Positions 42,216-53,101 are shown, counted from the first letter of the stretch. The stretch: DNA of 64,000 nt from Bradyrhizobium lablabi (GCF_900141755.1 NZ_LT670844.1:310001-374000), one strand, 5' to 3'. Notes: generated from the sequence alone by a model not told the origin. Translations and numbers: made by a program.

Positions 42216-44099
42216 ATGATGCGCGTACGCGGGCACGGGGTTTTGGGCGGCACCAAGCGGTTTTGGCGAATTGCGGCCCTATCCGCCGCCGGTGCGATCG
42301 GTGCCGCATCCCAAGCGGAAGCCGCGCTGTATTACTGGTCGGACTACGACCCCGGATATTATCGACCCGCGCCGATGGCGCCGCAACGGCGGCCAAAGCT
42401 TCGTCCCCAGCAAGCCAAAAAGCCCGCGGTGCCGGAAAAGGAATCCGCCAAACCGCAGGGGCCGGTGATCATCGCGATCTCGATCGATCAGCAAAAACTC
42501 AGGCTCTACGACGCCAACGGGTTTTTTGCCGAGTCGCCGATTTCGACGGGTATGAAGGGCCACCCGACGCCGATGGGCGTGTTCAGCGTTATTCAAAAAC
42601 AGAAGCTGCATCACTCCAACATCTATAGCGGCGCGCCGATGCCCTATATGCAGCGGATCACCTGGTCGGGCGTCGCCATCCATGCCGGCGTGCTGCCCGG
42701 CTATCCGGCTTCCCATGGCTGCATCCGCATGCCCATGGCCTTTGCCATCAAGATGTGGAACTGGACCAAGATGGGCGCGCGGGTCGTCGTCGTTCCCGGC
42801 GAATTGACGCCTTCGAACTTCTCGCATCCGCTGCTCGCCACCCGGAAGGTCGTGCCGCAGCCGGTTGCCGCCAGCGAGCCGCAAGCCGATGCGCCGGCCG
42901 CCGCCAAAGGCGACAAGGCCGCCGATGCCGCCGCGATCAAGCCTGCGATCGAGCCTACAATCAAGGAGGCGAGCCTCGAACTGCGATCGACCGTCGGGCA
43001 TCATGACAGCGCCAAGCCCGCCATCGACGAGCCGTCGGCGTCCACGCCGCTGCGCGATCAGACCCATACTGCGGACGCCTCTGGCGAGATGTCGGCAAGA
43101 AATTCGGTCACGATGTCGGACGCGGCACCGTCCGGCGGCAGCACGCCCACGCACGATGAAGCTTCGGCCGCCAACGACAGCGCGCTGCCGGCCGCCGCCG
43201 ACACCGCCAAGGCAGGCGGCGCGTCGAACATGGAAGCGAACTCAGAGACTGGCGCTTCAACAGCGAAGCACGACGAGATCGCTTCGCCTGACGACAAACC
43301 AGCCGCGACCAAATCGGCCGAAGCGCTCGCGGAGGAAATTGAATCTCCGGAGACCGGCGCGCCTAACGACGCTACCAAGACCGCGGATCACGCGCAGACT
43401 TCCGCCGATGCCGTAAAGGCTGAAGCCAAAGCCGAGGCGACAAAGCGCGAAGCCAAGGCGGATGACATCAAGACAGAACCGCAAAAAGCCGACCCGCCCA
43501 AATCGAACGAGAAGCCTGACGCCAGCGTCAAGGCCGTCAGCGATGCGGGCGCTGGCGTTCCCGCGAAAAAAGATCAGAACCGCCTGACCGACGCGGAAAA
43601 ACCGGCCGCGGCAAAGCCCGATCCGGCAGCGGTCTTGGCGTTAAAGCGCCCGGGCCAGATCGCGGTGTTCGTCAGCCGCAAGGATTCAAAGCTCTATGTG
43701 CGGCAGAATTTCTCGCCGCTGTTCGAGATGCCGATCGCGATCGCGCCGAGCGACCGGCCCTTGGGCACGCACATCTTCACCGCGCAGGTCGACAAGGACG
43801 ACGCCAATGTCCTGCACTGGTCGGTAGTCTCGCTTCCGGCGCCCGCGAGGCATGTCGAGCGCCGCGACGAGGACGATCGCGCCTCGCGCCGGCGCAAGGT
43901 CGCGGGCGCGGTCGAGATGAAGCCGATGCCGAAACCGGACAGCCCCGCCGAAGCACTGGATCGCCTCGGCATCCCAGCTGAGACGATGGCGCGCATTACT
44001 GAGGCGCTTTCGACCGGCAGCTCGATCATCGTCTCCGATCAGGGCATCGCCGCCGGCGAGACCGGCGAAGGCACCGATTTTATCGTTTCGCTGCGCTAG
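42216..44099 (+). CDS. L,D-transpeptidase with tandem YkuD-type domains
   Basis: About 627 residues from the ATG at 42216 (GAGG six bases upstream). A membrane anchor or signal (~15-35), then an active YkuD domain at ~75-200: IAISIDQQKLRLYDANGFF, TPMGVFSVIQKQ, VAIHAGVLPGYPASHGCIRMP with His and Cys. A ~290-residue Ala/Asp/Lys/Pro-rich linker follows. The C-terminal ~130 residues look like a second YkuD half-domain, IAVFVSRKDSKLYVRQNF and SDRPLGTHIFTA, but without the SHGC nucleophile, and end DQGIAAGETGEGTDFIV. Periplasmic peptidoglycan cross-linking; the second domain is probably non-catalytic. Confidence 0.88.
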   Translation: MMRVRGHGVLGGTKRFWRIAALSAAGAIGAASQAEAALYYWSDYDPGYYRPAPMAPQRRPKLRPQQAKKPAVPEKESAKPQGPVIIAISIDQQKLRLYDANGFFAESPISTGMKGHPTPMGVFSVIQKQKLHHSNIYSGAPMPYMQRITWSGVAIHAGVLPGYPASHGCIRMPMAFAIKMWNWTKMGARVVVVPGELTPSNFSHPLLATRKVVPQPVAASEPQADAPAAAKGDKAADAAAIKPAIEPTIKEASLELRSTVGHHDSAKPAIDEPSASTPLRDQTHTADASGEMSARNSVTMSDAAPSGGSTPTHDEASAANDSALPAAADTAKAGGASNMEANSETGASTAKHDEIASPDDKPAATKSAEALAEEIESPETGAPNDATKTADHAQTSADAVKAEAKAEATKREAKADDIKTEPQKADPPKSNEKPDASVKAVSDAGAGVPAKKDQNRLTDAEKPAAAKPDPAAVLALKRPGQIAVFVSRKDSKLYVRQNFSPLFEMPIAIAPSDRPLGTHIFTAQVDKDDANVLHWSVVSLPAPARHVERRDEDDRASRRRKVAGAVEMKPMPKPDSPAEALDRLGIPAETMARITEALSTGSSIIVSDQGIAAGETGEGTDFIVSLR

Positions 44100-44167
44100 C
44101 CGGCATCGAGCATAGCCCTCCAGCCGCCGTCGCTTTGCCGCGGCGGCTAGGCTAAAAGACCGCCGGC

Positions 44168-45808
44168 ATGAACCAGATTTCCAACCCGGCCCTAACCACC
44201 GCGCCAAAGAACGACGCCACCAGGGATGCGTTCGACCGCCTGACGTTCCTTGGCTGGCGCTGGGGGTTAGCGGCGATTGTCGGCGGCCTTGCGGTATCGT
44301 TTTTCCTGTTCGGCTATGCGCTCATCTACTGGCGCAATGCCGACATGGATTTCATGGTGATCTACAACGCGCTTGCGCTGAACGACGGCAAGCCGCAGCT
44401 GTTCTTCGATCACACCGCCTATCTGACGATCCTGGCGCTAAAAGCCTGGTTTCAATTGCTGCACGGGCTCGGGCTGCTCGACGCCTATTCGCTGTCGGCG
44501 ATGCCGCCGGCGTCCAATCCGGCCGCCTTCGATGCCGCGATGTCGAGCGCGGTTCGCGCCGGGCGCGTGCTGGCGTTCTTGATCGCGACCGGCTGCGTGC
44601 TGATTTTTGCCGCGCTGGCCCGGCTCATGCTGCGCGACTGGCGCGTCGCGCTGATCGCAACGCTTGCCTTCGCGTTCTCGGGCGGCGTCGCCGTGCATTC
44701 GCGGATCCTGCGCAGCGAGCTGGTCGCGGCGTGCCCGGTGATTTTTGCGCTGATGCTTTTGATCGTGGCCGGACGCCGCGCCACCCCCACGCGACCCCTC
44801 GCGCTGGCGGCCGCGGCGGCCTTATGCGTGCTCGGTCTGGAGAACAAGGTGCAGGCGATCCTGCTGATTGGCGCGTTGCCACTCATGGTGCTGCCATTCG
44901 GCAGCGGGAACAGCGCAGGCGTCGCGTTCTGGCGCCAATCGCGCTTGCGTTGGCTCTTGACCGGCATCGCGGCACTGGCCGCGATCGCGGCGGCCGGGGC
45001 CGCGTGGCCGCTGATCGCAACCGGGCTGGATCGCGCTTTGCTTGACGCTGGGCAGTTTCATCCGCTGTTGCTCGGTCGCTTCGGCATCTATCAGGTCGCG
45101 CTTGCGACCCTGATCGGCGGATGCATGACCGCCTATGCGATGATCTGGCGCGTCAGCGCCGCGGAGACGCTGGCGTCGATGTCTGCGGTCATTGCCGGTG
45201 CAGCCATTGCGTTGCTCGTGCTCGATCTCGATTACAACACCAGCAATGTGATTGCCGTGATCAATCCGCTGGAGAAAATGCTGACCTTTGCGGACACGAC
45301 CACCACCGATGCCGCGAACGGCTCGAACCTCCTGAGTATTTTTCTGTTGCTCTTCGACGGGGTCGGATCGGTTCTCGCGCGCTACACCTTCGTGCTGCAT
45401 TCCTCGCCGCGTCCGACCGTGTTTCTGACCTGGCTGATCGTGCCCGGCATCATCCTGGCATGGCGGCGCGGCGAAAGGCTGGTGGCGATCCAGGCGCTCG
45501 TGCTGTTGCTCGGCGCGATCGGGATCGATTCGCTCGGGGTGCGGCGCGGACTGAAATCCGAATATTTTATCTTCACCGACCCGCTGATCATCCTGTCAGG
45601 CGCGATCCTGCTCGATTGCTTAAGCGATCTGCGTTTTCACAAATGGGCCTATCCGATTGCGGCTGTCCTGTTCGGCCTGCATATCGCGGTCGGCCAGGCC
45701 GAGCCGATCAAATACGCGTTCATGCGCAGGGGCCCCGAATCGGCGTGCGCGTGGCAAGGCTATTACATGCCGCTGATGCCGTTGCCCTGGTGTCCGGCCC
45801 GGCCATAA
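44168..45808 (+). CDS. Polytopic inner-membrane protein (GT-C-like?)
   Basis: 546 residues with about 11-12 hydrophobic segments spread over the whole length. After the first helix (IVGGLAVSFFLFGYALIYW) comes NADMDFMVIYNAL, a loop position where GT-C glycosyltransferases carry acidic catalytic residues. No other motif is recognised. It could be a lipid-linked glycosyltransferase or a transport protein. Its neighbours (transpeptidase upstream, GPx downstream) give no clear lead. Confidence 0.6.
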   Translation: MNQISNPALTTAPKNDATRDAFDRLTFLGWRWGLAAIVGGLAVSFFLFGYALIYWRNADMDFMVIYNALALNDGKPQLFFDHTAYLTILALKAWFQLLHGLGLLDAYSLSAMPPASNPAAFDAAMSSAVRAGRVLAFLIATGCVLIFAALARLMLRDWRVALIATLAFAFSGGVAVHSRILRSELVAACPVIFALMLLIVAGRRATPTRPLALAAAAALCVLGLENKVQAILLIGALPLMVLPFGSGNSAGVAFWRQSRLRWLLTGIAALAAIAAAGAAWPLIATGLDRALLDAGQFHPLLLGRFGIYQVALATLIGGCMTAYAMIWRVSAAETLASMSAVIAGAAIALLVLDLDYNTSNVIAVINPLEKMLTFADTTTTDAANGSNLLSIFLLLFDGVGSVLARYTFVLHSSPRPTVFLTWLIVPGIILAWRRGERLVAIQALVLLLGAIGIDSLGVRRGLKSEYFIFTDPLIILSGAILLDCLSDLRFHKWAYPIAAVLFGLHIAVGQAEPIKYAFMRRGPESACAWQGYYMPLMPLPWCPARP

Positions 45809-45870
45809 CGGCTTGTTGAGCAGCGCCCGCGCGCCGGTTGCGATAGCTTGGCCCATCCGGAGAGAGCACG

Positions 45871-46446
45871 ATGATCCATCGCAGGACGATTTTGTCGGCG
45901 GGCCTGGCCGCAATCGCGGGGCCGCTGTTGACCCGCAAGGCTTTGGCACAGGCCGCCATGAGCCGCATCACCGCGTATGCGTTTTCGTTTCCGGCGCTTG
46001 AGGGCGGCGATATCAGGCTTGCCGAATTCGCCGGGCGCCCGCTGATGGTCGTCAACACCGCCTCACTATGCGGCTACACGCCGCAATATGCCGGATTGCA
46101 GGAGTTGTGGACCGAATTCCACGATCGCGGCCTGATGATGATCGGGGTTCCCTCCAACGATTTCGGTGGACAGGAACCGGGCGGCGCGAGCGAAATCAAG
46201 GAAACCGCACAGCACCAATATGGGGTTACCTTTCCGATCGCCGCCAAAGCGGTGGTAAAGGGCCCAAACGCCCATCCGTTCTACCGATGGGCCGCCGACG
46301 CTCGGCCCAAGGACGTCCCGCATTGGAACTTTCACAAATATCTCATCGGCCGCGACGGCTACATCGCGGAAGCGTTCCCCGAGACCGTCGAGCCTGCGGA
46401 TACACGCGTCAAAACCGCGATTGCGCGGGCGCTGGCGGATACCTGA
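45871..46446 (+). CDS. Glutathione peroxidase-family protein, exported
   Basis: 191 residues. A twin-arginine-like leader (MIHRRTILSAGLAAIAGPLL) suggests Tat export, unusual for a glutathione peroxidase. The family motifs are intact: VVNTASLCGYTPQY with the catalytic Cys, VPSNDFGGQEPG with the Gln and WNFHKYLIGRDG with the Trp/Asn of the tetrad. It probably reduces hydroperoxides using thioredoxin-like partners in the periplasm. Stands alone in the transcript. Confidence 0.9.
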   Translation: MIHRRTILSAGLAAIAGPLLTRKALAQAAMSRITAYAFSFPALEGGDIRLAEFAGRPLMVVNTASLCGYTPQYAGLQELWTEFHDRGLMMIGVPSNDFGGQEPGGASEIKETAQHQYGVTFPIAAKAVVKGPNAHPFYRWAADARPKDVPHWNFHKYLIGRDGYIAEAFPETVEPADTRVKTAIARALADT

Positions 46447-46620
46447 CGCACGAGGCGTCTCGGCGTGAATTAACCTGTTCACCGACAAATCCGCAGCCCC
46501 TGATAAAACCCGTTGCCGTGGCGGCGCGGGTCCAACTAGGCTAATATGGTCAGGGGTAGGAATTAGCTCGGGCGACGGCCAAAAGCCTGAAACGGGCGGG
46601 ATCAGCTTAAGGGGAATACG

Positions 46621-47556
46621 ATGCGTATTGCGGCAGGATTGATCTTTGCAAGCGCGGTTTCACTGTGTGCGTCGGGGATGGCCTGGGCCCAGACGCCAGC
46701 TCCCAAGGCCGCGGCAGCGCCGCAGGCAGCGCCTGCGGCGGCTCCAGCACCTGCCCCTGCAAAGGCCGCTTGCGCCAATCCCAATGCGCTCGGGATCGCT
46801 CGCACCGTCGAAATCGACACCACGGGCGGGCCGGGCTTCGGTTTCGAGCACTTCAAGCAGCTCGATTTCCTGCGCGACCATGAGGTGGTGCTGACGTTCG
46901 ACGACGGCCCCTGGCCGGTCAATACGCCTTCGGTGCTGAAGACGCTCGCTGACGAATGCACGACCGGGATTTTCTTCCCGATCGGCAAGCACTCGACCTA
47001 CTATCCGGAAATCCTCAAAGAGGTTTTGGCGGCCGGGCATACCGTCGGCTCGCACACCTGGTCGCACGCCACGCTGACCAACAAGAAACTGACCGAAGAC
47101 CAGCGCAAGGAAGAAATCGAGAAAGGTTTTAGCGCGGTGAAGTGGGCGCTCGGCGGCACCGCGCCCTCGCCGTTCTTCCGCTTCCCGGCGCTGCAGCATC
47201 CGCCGGAAATGGTGACCTATCTCGGCACCAGAAATATCGCGATGTTCTCCTGCGACCTCGATTCCTTCGATTTCAAGGCGCGCAATGCGCAGCAGGTGAT
47301 CGACGTCACCATGAAGAAGCTCGACAAGCTCGGCAAAGGCATCATCCTGCTGCACGATTTCCACAAGCATACGGCCGAAGCCCTGCCCGACCTGCTGCAC
47401 CGGCTGAAGGCCGGCGGCTACAAGGTCGTCAAGATGATCGCCAAAGCCCCGGTGGAAACGCTAGCGCAGTACGACGACGAGGTCCTCAAGGACGCCAAGC
47501 TGCCGACCGTGAGCTCGCGGCCAGTCTCCAGCGTGGTGCAGACGATTTCGGAATAA
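46621..47556 (+). CDS. Exported polysaccharide deacetylase
   Basis: 311 residues. Signal peptide to ~22, then an Ala/Pro linker. NodB-homology domain at ~90-285: motif 1 VVLTFDDGPWPVN (catalytic base Asp and metal Asp), motif 2 HTVGSHTWSHATL (H-x3-H), motif 3 PFFRFPALQHP, motif 4 DSFDF and motif 5 IILLHDFHKHT. Removes acetyl groups from peptidoglycan, chitin-like or exopolysaccharide chains in the periplasm. GGGGAA before the ATG supports the start. Confidence 0.93.
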   Translation: MRIAAGLIFASAVSLCASGMAWAQTPAPKAAAAPQAAPAAAPAPAPAKAACANPNALGIARTVEIDTTGGPGFGFEHFKQLDFLRDHEVVLTFDDGPWPVNTPSVLKTLADECTTGIFFPIGKHSTYYPEILKEVLAAGHTVGSHTWSHATLTNKKLTEDQRKEEIEKGFSAVKWALGGTAPSPFFRFPALQHPPEMVTYLGTRNIAMFSCDLDSFDFKARNAQQVIDVTMKKLDKLGKGIILLHDFHKHTAEALPDLLHRLKAGGYKVVKMIAKAPVETLAQYDDEVLKDAKLPTVSSRPVSSVVQTISE

Positions 47557-47580
47557 CTTCCGCCGCGCACGACAACGCCG

Positions 47581-48138
47581 ATGCCGGGTTTGCGTATTGA
47601 CGGCTACGTCATCGTGTCGGCGGACGGCATGCTGGCGAACGCCGACCACGTGATGCCGGATCAGTTGAATTTCGAGGGCGACAAGCGGTTCTTCACCGCA
47701 GCCCTTGATCGCGCCGACCTGATCGTGCACGGCCGACATTCCGGCGAGGACCAGCCGAACGCGCCAAACCGACGACGCGTTATCGTGACCCGCTCGATCG
47801 CTGGGCTCGCGCCCGATCCGTCCAATCGGAGGGCGATCTTGTGGAATCCCGCAGGTGCTGCGTTCGAGGCCGCCTGCGATCTGGCCGGCGTGGATTCCGG
47901 CACGGTCGCGATCATCGGCGGACCGGATGTGTTCGGAATGTTCATGGACCGCTACGACACGTTCTTTTTATCGCAGGCGCCACGGGTACGGCTGCCCGGC
48001 GGTGAGCCCTGCTTCCCCGGTGTGCCAGAACGTTCGCCGCAGCAGATTCTGGCCTCTCACGGCTTAAAGGCCGGCGAAGCTCGGGTCCTCGATCCCGCAC
48101 ATGATGTCACCGTCACGCCGTGGCGGCGCGCTGCATAG
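47581..48138 (+). CDS. Dihydrofolate reductase-like (RibD-C type) protein
   Basis: 185 residues with no signal peptide. LRIDGYVIVSADGMLANADHVMP, ADLIVHGRHSGED, RRVIVTRSIAGL and TVAIIGGPDVFGMFMDRYDTFFLSQA follow the Rossmann-like DHFR/RibD C-terminal fold with a pyridine-nucleotide site in IIGGPDVFG. Which of folate or riboflavin substrate is used cannot be told, since active-site residues are not the canonical DHFR set. It begins 24 bases after the deacetylase gene. Confidence 0.8.
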   Translation: MPGLRIDGYVIVSADGMLANADHVMPDQLNFEGDKRFFTAALDRADLIVHGRHSGEDQPNAPNRRRVIVTRSIAGLAPDPSNRRAILWNPAGAAFEAACDLAGVDSGTVAIIGGPDVFGMFMDRYDTFFLSQAPRVRLPGGEPCFPGVPERSPQQILASHGLKAGEARVLDPAHDVTVTPWRRAA

Positions 48139-48154
48139 AAGAACGCCTTACGCG

Positions 48155-48607
48155 CTAAACATCGCCATAGGCAGGCTCCGCCATCCGCGACCCGCGGCCA
48201 TAGCCTGCGATCATGAACAACCCACCGATGATCGACAGATTTTTCAGCGCCTCGACCAGGGTCTTGGCATTGTCGGGCGGCGATTGATTCCAGAAATCGT
48301 GGAAATAGAAGGTTACCGCCGCCACGAAGAAGATCAGCAGAATGGCAAAGAACCGCGCGCCGAAATTCAGCGCGATCATCAAGCCGCTGACGACCTCGAA
48401 GACGCCGACCGCAATGGCGAGCAGTTGCGGCGTCGTCATTCCCGTCATGGACTCGATCTGCGAGGTATAGGGGGCCAATAACGCCGGGACTGTCACCTTG
48501 GCGGCGATAAAATCGGCAGTGGCCTGGATCGCGAAAAGCTTGGTTGCGCCCGAATAGACAAACAACACCGCGAATAAAACGCGCCCGAAAGTAATAAACG
48601 CTGGCAT
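48155..48607 (-). CDS. DoxX-family membrane protein
   Basis: About 150 residues from the ATG at 48607 (GAGG six bases upstream). Four hydrophobic segments: FGRVLFAVLFVYSGATKLF, LLAIAVGVFEVVSGLMIAL, ARFFAILLIFFVAAVTFYF and LSIIGGLFMIAGYG. The first with G-A-T-K is typical of DoxX proteins, which act in redox and membrane stress in several systems. Convergent with the DHFR-like gene. Confidence 0.88.
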   Translation of the reverse strand: MPAFITFGRVLFAVLFVYSGATKLFAIQATADFIAAKVTVPALLAPYTSQIESMTGMTTPQLLAIAVGVFEVVSGLMIALNFGARFFAILLIFFVAAVTFYFHDFWNQSPPDNAKTLVEALKNLSIIGGLFMIAGYGRGSRMAEPAYGDV

Positions 48608-48770
48608 GGTTGGCCTCATTTCAAGTGCTTGCAATAGAAGGTGTCGCAACAGGCGAAGCGATTATGGGCGTTCCGCCCTGGGTTTTCAAACAGTCAAATC
48701 TGGTCCGACGCGCGAGCTTGCGCCGCAACAAAAACTCCCGCGCAAAAACTCCCGCGATTGAATCTATAAT

Positions 48771-51080
48771 TTAGCCGAACAAGGTCGGCTGCTGGCGGCC
48801 GGCGCGCTCCTGGGCTTCGACCGCGGCGACCGCGGTCATGTTGAGAACACCGCGCGCAGTCACCGAGGGGGTGAGGATATGCGCCGGCCGCGCCGGGCCG
48901 ATCAGGATCGGCCCGACCGGCAGCGCATCCGCCAAGGCCTTGATCATCTGATACGCGACGTTGGCGGTATCGAGGTTCGGCATGATCAGGATATTGGCCT
49001 CACCTTCCAGTTTCGAATGCGGCAGGATCAGTTTCCTTGCGGCTTCGGAGAGCGCGGTATCGCCCTGCATTTCGCCGTCGGCCTCGATTTCCGGATGGTT
49101 CTGCTTCAGAAGCGCGGTAGCGCGGCGCATCTTGCGCGAGGATTCGGTATCATAACTGCCAAAGTCAGAATGTGACACGAAGGCGATTTTAGGCTTGATA
49201 TTGAACCGCTGCACATGGATCGCCGCCAGCGCCGCCATTTCGGCGATCTCCTCGGCGCTCGGGTTCGGCCGCACCTGGGTGTCGGCGATGAAATAGGCGC
49301 CCTTGCTGGTGATCATCAGCGCCAGCGCCGCGAAATCGCTGACCCCCGGGAGGAAGCCGACGATCTCCCGCACATGGCGCAGATGGCTCATGTAGCGGCC
49401 CTCGACGCCGCAGATCATCGCGTCGGCCTCGCCGCGGATCACCGCAAGCGCCGCGATCACCGTGGCATTGGTGCGCACGACGGTTCGGGCGGCATCGGGG
49501 GTGACGCCGTGCCGGCCGGCGACGTCGATATAGGATTGCACATAGGACCGATAGCGCGGATCATCCTCGGGATTGATCAGATCGAAATCGCGGCCGGCCT
49601 TGATGGCAAGGCCATAGCGCTTGATCCTGGCTTCGACGACCGAGGGACGTCCGACCAGGATCGGCCGCGCCAGTTTCTCTTCCAGCACCACCTGCGTCGC
49701 GTGCAGGACGCGCTCGTCCTCGCCTTCGGCATAGATCACTCGGACCGGCTGGGTTTTTGCCTTGGCAAACACCGGCTTCATGACCAGGCCGGAGCGGAAT
49801 GCGAAGCGCTCCAGCTGGGCCCGATAGTCCTCGAAATTCTTGATCGGACGAGAGGCGACGCCAGATTCCATCGCCGCCTTCGCAACCGCCGGCGCGATGC
49901 GCAGGATCAGCCGCGGATCGAACGGGCTCGGTATCAGCGATCCCGGGCCGAACCCCTGCGCTTCGCCGCTGTCGAAACCGGGAGCGATCGCGTCCACCGG
50001 CGGATCGCGCGCGAGCTGCGCAATGGCATCGACCGCGGCCTTCTTCATTTCCTCGTTGATCGCGGTGGCGCCGACATCGAGCGCGCCGCGGAAGATGAAG
50101 GGGAAGCAGAGGACGTTGTTGACCTGATTGGGGAAGTCGGAACGTCCGGTGCAGATCATGGCATCGGGACGGGCTTTGCGGGCTTCGTCCGGCATGATTT
50201 CCGGTGTCGGATTGGCCAGCGCCATCACCAATGGCTTGTCCGCCATCCGCTTGACCATGTCAGGCGTCAGCACGTTGGGCGCCGACAGCCCCAGAAAAAT
50301 GTCGGCGCCGTCGATCACGTCCCCCAAGGTGCGCTTGTCGGTCTTCTGGGCATAGACGGCCTTCCAGCGGTCCATCAGGGTGTTGCGGCCCTCATGCACC
50401 ACGCCGTCGATATCGCAAACCCAGATATTCCTGCGCTGAGCGCCCAGCGAAACCAGAAGATTGAGGCAGGCGATCGCCGCGGCACCGGCACCCGAGGCGA
50501 CGATCTTGACGTCCTTGAGCTTCTTGCCGTTCAACAATAGCGCGTTGGTGATCGCGGCGCCGACGATGATGGCGGTGCCATGCTGGTCGTCATGAAACAC
50601 CGGGATCTTCATCCGCTCCTTGAGCCGCGCCTCGATCTCAAAACATTCCGGGCCCTTGATGTCCTCGAGATTGATGCCGCCGAAGGTGGGCTCCAGCGCC
50701 GCGACCGTCTCGACCACGCGCTCGATGGTGTCGGCCGCGATCTCGATATCGAACACGTCGATGCCGGCGAATTTCTTGAACAGAACCGCCTTTCCCTCCA
50801 TCACCGGCTTCGATGCCAGGGGACCGATATTGCCCAGGCCGAGAACGGCGGTGCCGTTCGAGACGACGGCGACAAGGTTGGCACGGGTCGTCAGCGAAGC
50901 CGCTTCCGCCGGGTTTTTGGCGATCTCCATGCAAGCCGCGGCCACGCCCGGCGAATAGGCGAGCGCAAGGTCGCGCTGGTTGGCGAGCGGCTTGATCGCC
51001 TGAATTTCGAGCTTACCCGGCCGCGGCAGGCGGTGATAGGCGAGCGCCGCGGAATGAAGATCTTCGGAATAGGACGACAT
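48771..51080 (-). CDS. maeB: NADP-dependent malic enzyme with phosphotransacetylase-like domain
   Basis: 769 residues, the length of the two-domain MaeB/Tme enzymes. N-terminal malic domain (~1-430): [101 protein letters not shown] and [14 protein letters not shown] for NAD(P). C-terminal PTA-like domain (~440-760): [27 protein letters not shown] and [21 protein letters not shown]. It turns malate into pyruvate and CO2, feeding NADPH and pyruvate; the PTA domain regulates rather than catalyses. Confidence 0.97.
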   Translation of the reverse strand: MSSYSEDLHSAALAYHRLPRPGKLEIQAIKPLANQRDLALAYSPGVAAACMEIAKNPAEAASLTTRANLVAVVSNGTAVLGLGNIGPLASKPVMEGKAVLFKKFAGIDVFDIEIAADTIERVVETVAALEPTFGGINLEDIKGPECFEIEARLKERMKIPVFHDDQHGTAIIVGAAITNALLLNGKKLKDVKIVASGAGAAAIACLNLLVSLGAQRRNIWVCDIDGVVHEGRNTLMDRWKAVYAQKTDKRTLGDVIDGADIFLGLSAPNVLTPDMVKRMADKPLVMALANPTPEIMPDEARKARPDAMICTGRSDFPNQVNNVLCFPFIFRGALDVGATAINEEMKKAAVDAIAQLARDPPVDAIAPGFDSGEAQGFGPGSLIPSPFDPRLILRIAPAVAKAAMESGVASRPIKNFEDYRAQLERFAFRSGLVMKPVFAKAKTQPVRVIYAEGEDERVLHATQVVLEEKLARPILVGRPSVVEARIKRYGLAIKAGRDFDLINPEDDPRYRSYVQSYIDVAGRHGVTPDAARTVVRTNATVIAALAVIRGEADAMICGVEGRYMSHLRHVREIVGFLPGVSDFAALALMITSKGAYFIADTQVRPNPSAEEIAEMAALAAIHVQRFNIKPKIAFVSHSDFGSYDTESSRKMRRATALLKQNHPEIEADGEMQGDTALSEAARKLILPHSKLEGEANILIMPNLDTANVAYQMIKALADALPVGPILIGPARPAHILTPSVTARGVLNMTAVAAVEAQERAGRQQPTLFG

Positions 51081-51138
51081 ACATTTCCCCCGCGGGCCCG
51101 TTCGGCCCCGAAATTAAGGCTTTGTCGGTGGCTGGTCT

Positions 51139-52911
51139 TCAGTTCTGGGGCAGATTGAGCCGGATGTGAAGCTCACGCAACTGCTTCGGCGTGACCTCCG
51201 AGGGCGCTCCCATCAGCAGGTCTTCGGCCCGTTGGTTCATCGGGAACAGCGAGATTTCACGTAGGTTCGTGGTGCCGCACAGGAGCATGACGATGCGATC
51301 GAGCCCGGCCGCCATGCCGCCATGCGGCGGAGCGCCGTACTGGAAGGCCCGGTACATGCCGCCAAAACGCTCGACCACGTCCTTCTCGCCGTAGCCCGCG
51401 ATCTCGAACGCCTTCACCATCGCTTCGGGCCGATGATTGCGGATACCACCGGAAGCGATCTCATAGCCGTTGCAAGTGATGTCGTATTGAAACGCCTTGA
51501 TGGTCAGCGGGTCCTGGGTTTGCAACGCCTCGAGCCCGCCCTGCGGCATCGAGAACGGATTGTGCGAGAAGTCGACCTTCTTCTCTTCCTCGTTGTATTC
51601 ATACATCGGGAAGTCGACGATCCAGGCGAGCTCGAACCGATCCTTGTCGATCAGGTTCAATTCCTCGCCCAGTTTTGTCCGCGCCAGCCCTGAAAACTTC
51701 CAGAACTTTTCGGGATCGCCGGCGACGAAGAAGGCCGCATCGCCCTCCTTCAAGCCGAGCTGCGCGCGGATCGCTGCCGTCCGTTCGGGGCCGATGTTGT
51801 TGGCAAGCGGGCCTGCGCCCTCGCCGCCCTCGCGCCACATGATGTAGCCGAGCCCGGGCTGACCCTCGCCCTGCGCCCATGAGTTCATCCGGTCGCAAAA
51901 CGCGCGCGAGCCGCCACCGGGTCCGGGAATGGCCCAAACCTGGTTCTTCGGGTCTTCCAGCATCCGCGCGAACACCTTGAAGCCGGAGCCGCGGAAATGT
52001 TCGGAGACGTCCTGCATGACGAGCGGATTGCGCAGATCGGGCTTGTCGCTGCCGTATTTACGTAAGGCCTCGGCGAACGGAATCCGCGGCCAGTTCTTCG
52101 TGACCGGCTTGCCCTTGGCAAAATCCTCGAACACGCCCGTGATGACCGGCTCCATCGCCGCGAACACGTCGTCCTGGGTGACAAAGCTCATCTCGACGTC
52201 GAGCTGATAAAACTCGCCGGGCAGACGGTCCGCGCGCGGGTCCTCGTCGCGAAAACAAGGCGCGATCTGGAAATAACGGTCGAAGCCCGACATCATCAAA
52301 AGCTGCTTGTACTGCTGCGGCGCCTGCGGCAGCGCGTAGAATTTTCCCGGATGAATCCGTGACGGCACCAGGAAGTCGCGCGCGCCCTCCGGAGAAGACG
52401 CCGTCAGGATCGGGGTCTGGAATTCGAAGAAACCCTGATCCTTCATGCGCTTGCGCATGGAATCGACGATTCTGCCGCGGGTCATGATGTTCTGGTGTAG
52501 TTTCTCTCGCCGAAGGTCGAGGAAACGGTACTTAAGCCTTATGTCTTCGGGATATTCCTGCTCGCCGAACACCGGCAGCGGCAGCTCGCCGGCCGGACCC
52601 AGCACCTCGATCTCGCTGACATAGACTTCGACCGCGCCGGTCGGCAGCTCCGGATTGTCGGTGCCTTCGGGGCGGCGGCGGACCTTGCCGTCGATCCGCA
52701 CCACCCATTCCGAGCGCAGTTTCTCGGCCTCCTTGAAGGCCGGCGAATCCGGGTCGGCTACGACTTGGGTGATGCCGTAATGGTCGCGCAAATCGATGAA
52801 CAGCACGCCGCCATGGTCGCGGATGCGATGGCACCAGCCCGACAGCCGGACTGTCTCGCCGATATGGCTTTCGCGGAGCGCGCCGCAGGTGTGGGACCGG
52901 TAACGATGCAT
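51139..52911 (-). CDS. aspS: Aspartyl-tRNA synthetase (probably AspRS/AsnRS type)
   Basis: 590 residues from the ATG at 52911 ([19 protein letters not shown]). OB-fold anticodon domain (~1-100: [31 protein letters not shown]), catalytic class II core with motif 2 [24 protein letters not shown] and motif 3 [32 protein letters not shown], and a bacterial insertion between. Genomes lacking asparagine synthetase use a nondiscriminating version of this enzyme; this cannot be decided here. It is divergent from selO and upstream of maeB on the same strand. Confidence 0.97.
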   Translation of the reverse strand: MHRYRSHTCGALRESHIGETVRLSGWCHRIRDHGGVLFIDLRDHYGITQVVADPDSPAFKEAEKLRSEWVVRIDGKVRRRPEGTDNPELPTGAVEVYVSEIEVLGPAGELPLPVFGEQEYPEDIRLKYRFLDLRREKLHQNIMTRGRIVDSMRKRMKDQGFFEFQTPILTASSPEGARDFLVPSRIHPGKFYALPQAPQQYKQLLMMSGFDRYFQIAPCFRDEDPRADRLPGEFYQLDVEMSFVTQDDVFAAMEPVITGVFEDFAKGKPVTKNWPRIPFAEALRKYGSDKPDLRNPLVMQDVSEHFRGSGFKVFARMLEDPKNQVWAIPGPGGGSRAFCDRMNSWAQGEGQPGLGYIMWREGGEGAGPLANNIGPERTAAIRAQLGLKEGDAAFFVAGDPEKFWKFSGLARTKLGEELNLIDKDRFELAWIVDFPMYEYNEEEKKVDFSHNPFSMPQGGLEALQTQDPLTIKAFQYDITCNGYEIASGGIRNHRPEAMVKAFEIAGYGEKDVVERFGGMYRAFQYGAPPHGGMAAGLDRIVMLLCGTTNLREISLFPMNQRAEDLLMGAPSEVTPKQLRELHIRLNLPQN

Positions 52912-53101
52912 GAATAGTCCAAAAACTGATGTGGAGGTTCGAATCGGGTGGCCTCGGGGCAGCCCCTTCAAAGTTGGGCAGGGTTTACCCGAGGCAGCGC
53001 AGGGCGGCAACCGAATGCGCCGTCAAATATGGGCCCTCCGGGAATGATCTGACCCCCCGCAAATCGATTGTCTAATCGCTGGCTATGCCTATCTTGGAGC
53101 C

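Noticed and set aside
49215-50540. A 441-codon frame opposite maeB
   Set aside because: Antisense shadow of a strongly conserved enzyme; composition rich in Asp/Arg/His as expected for such shadows.
52920-52960. tRNA-like GGTTCGAATC
   Set aside because: Only the T-loop-like string is present; no acceptor stem or anticodon arm can be drawn.
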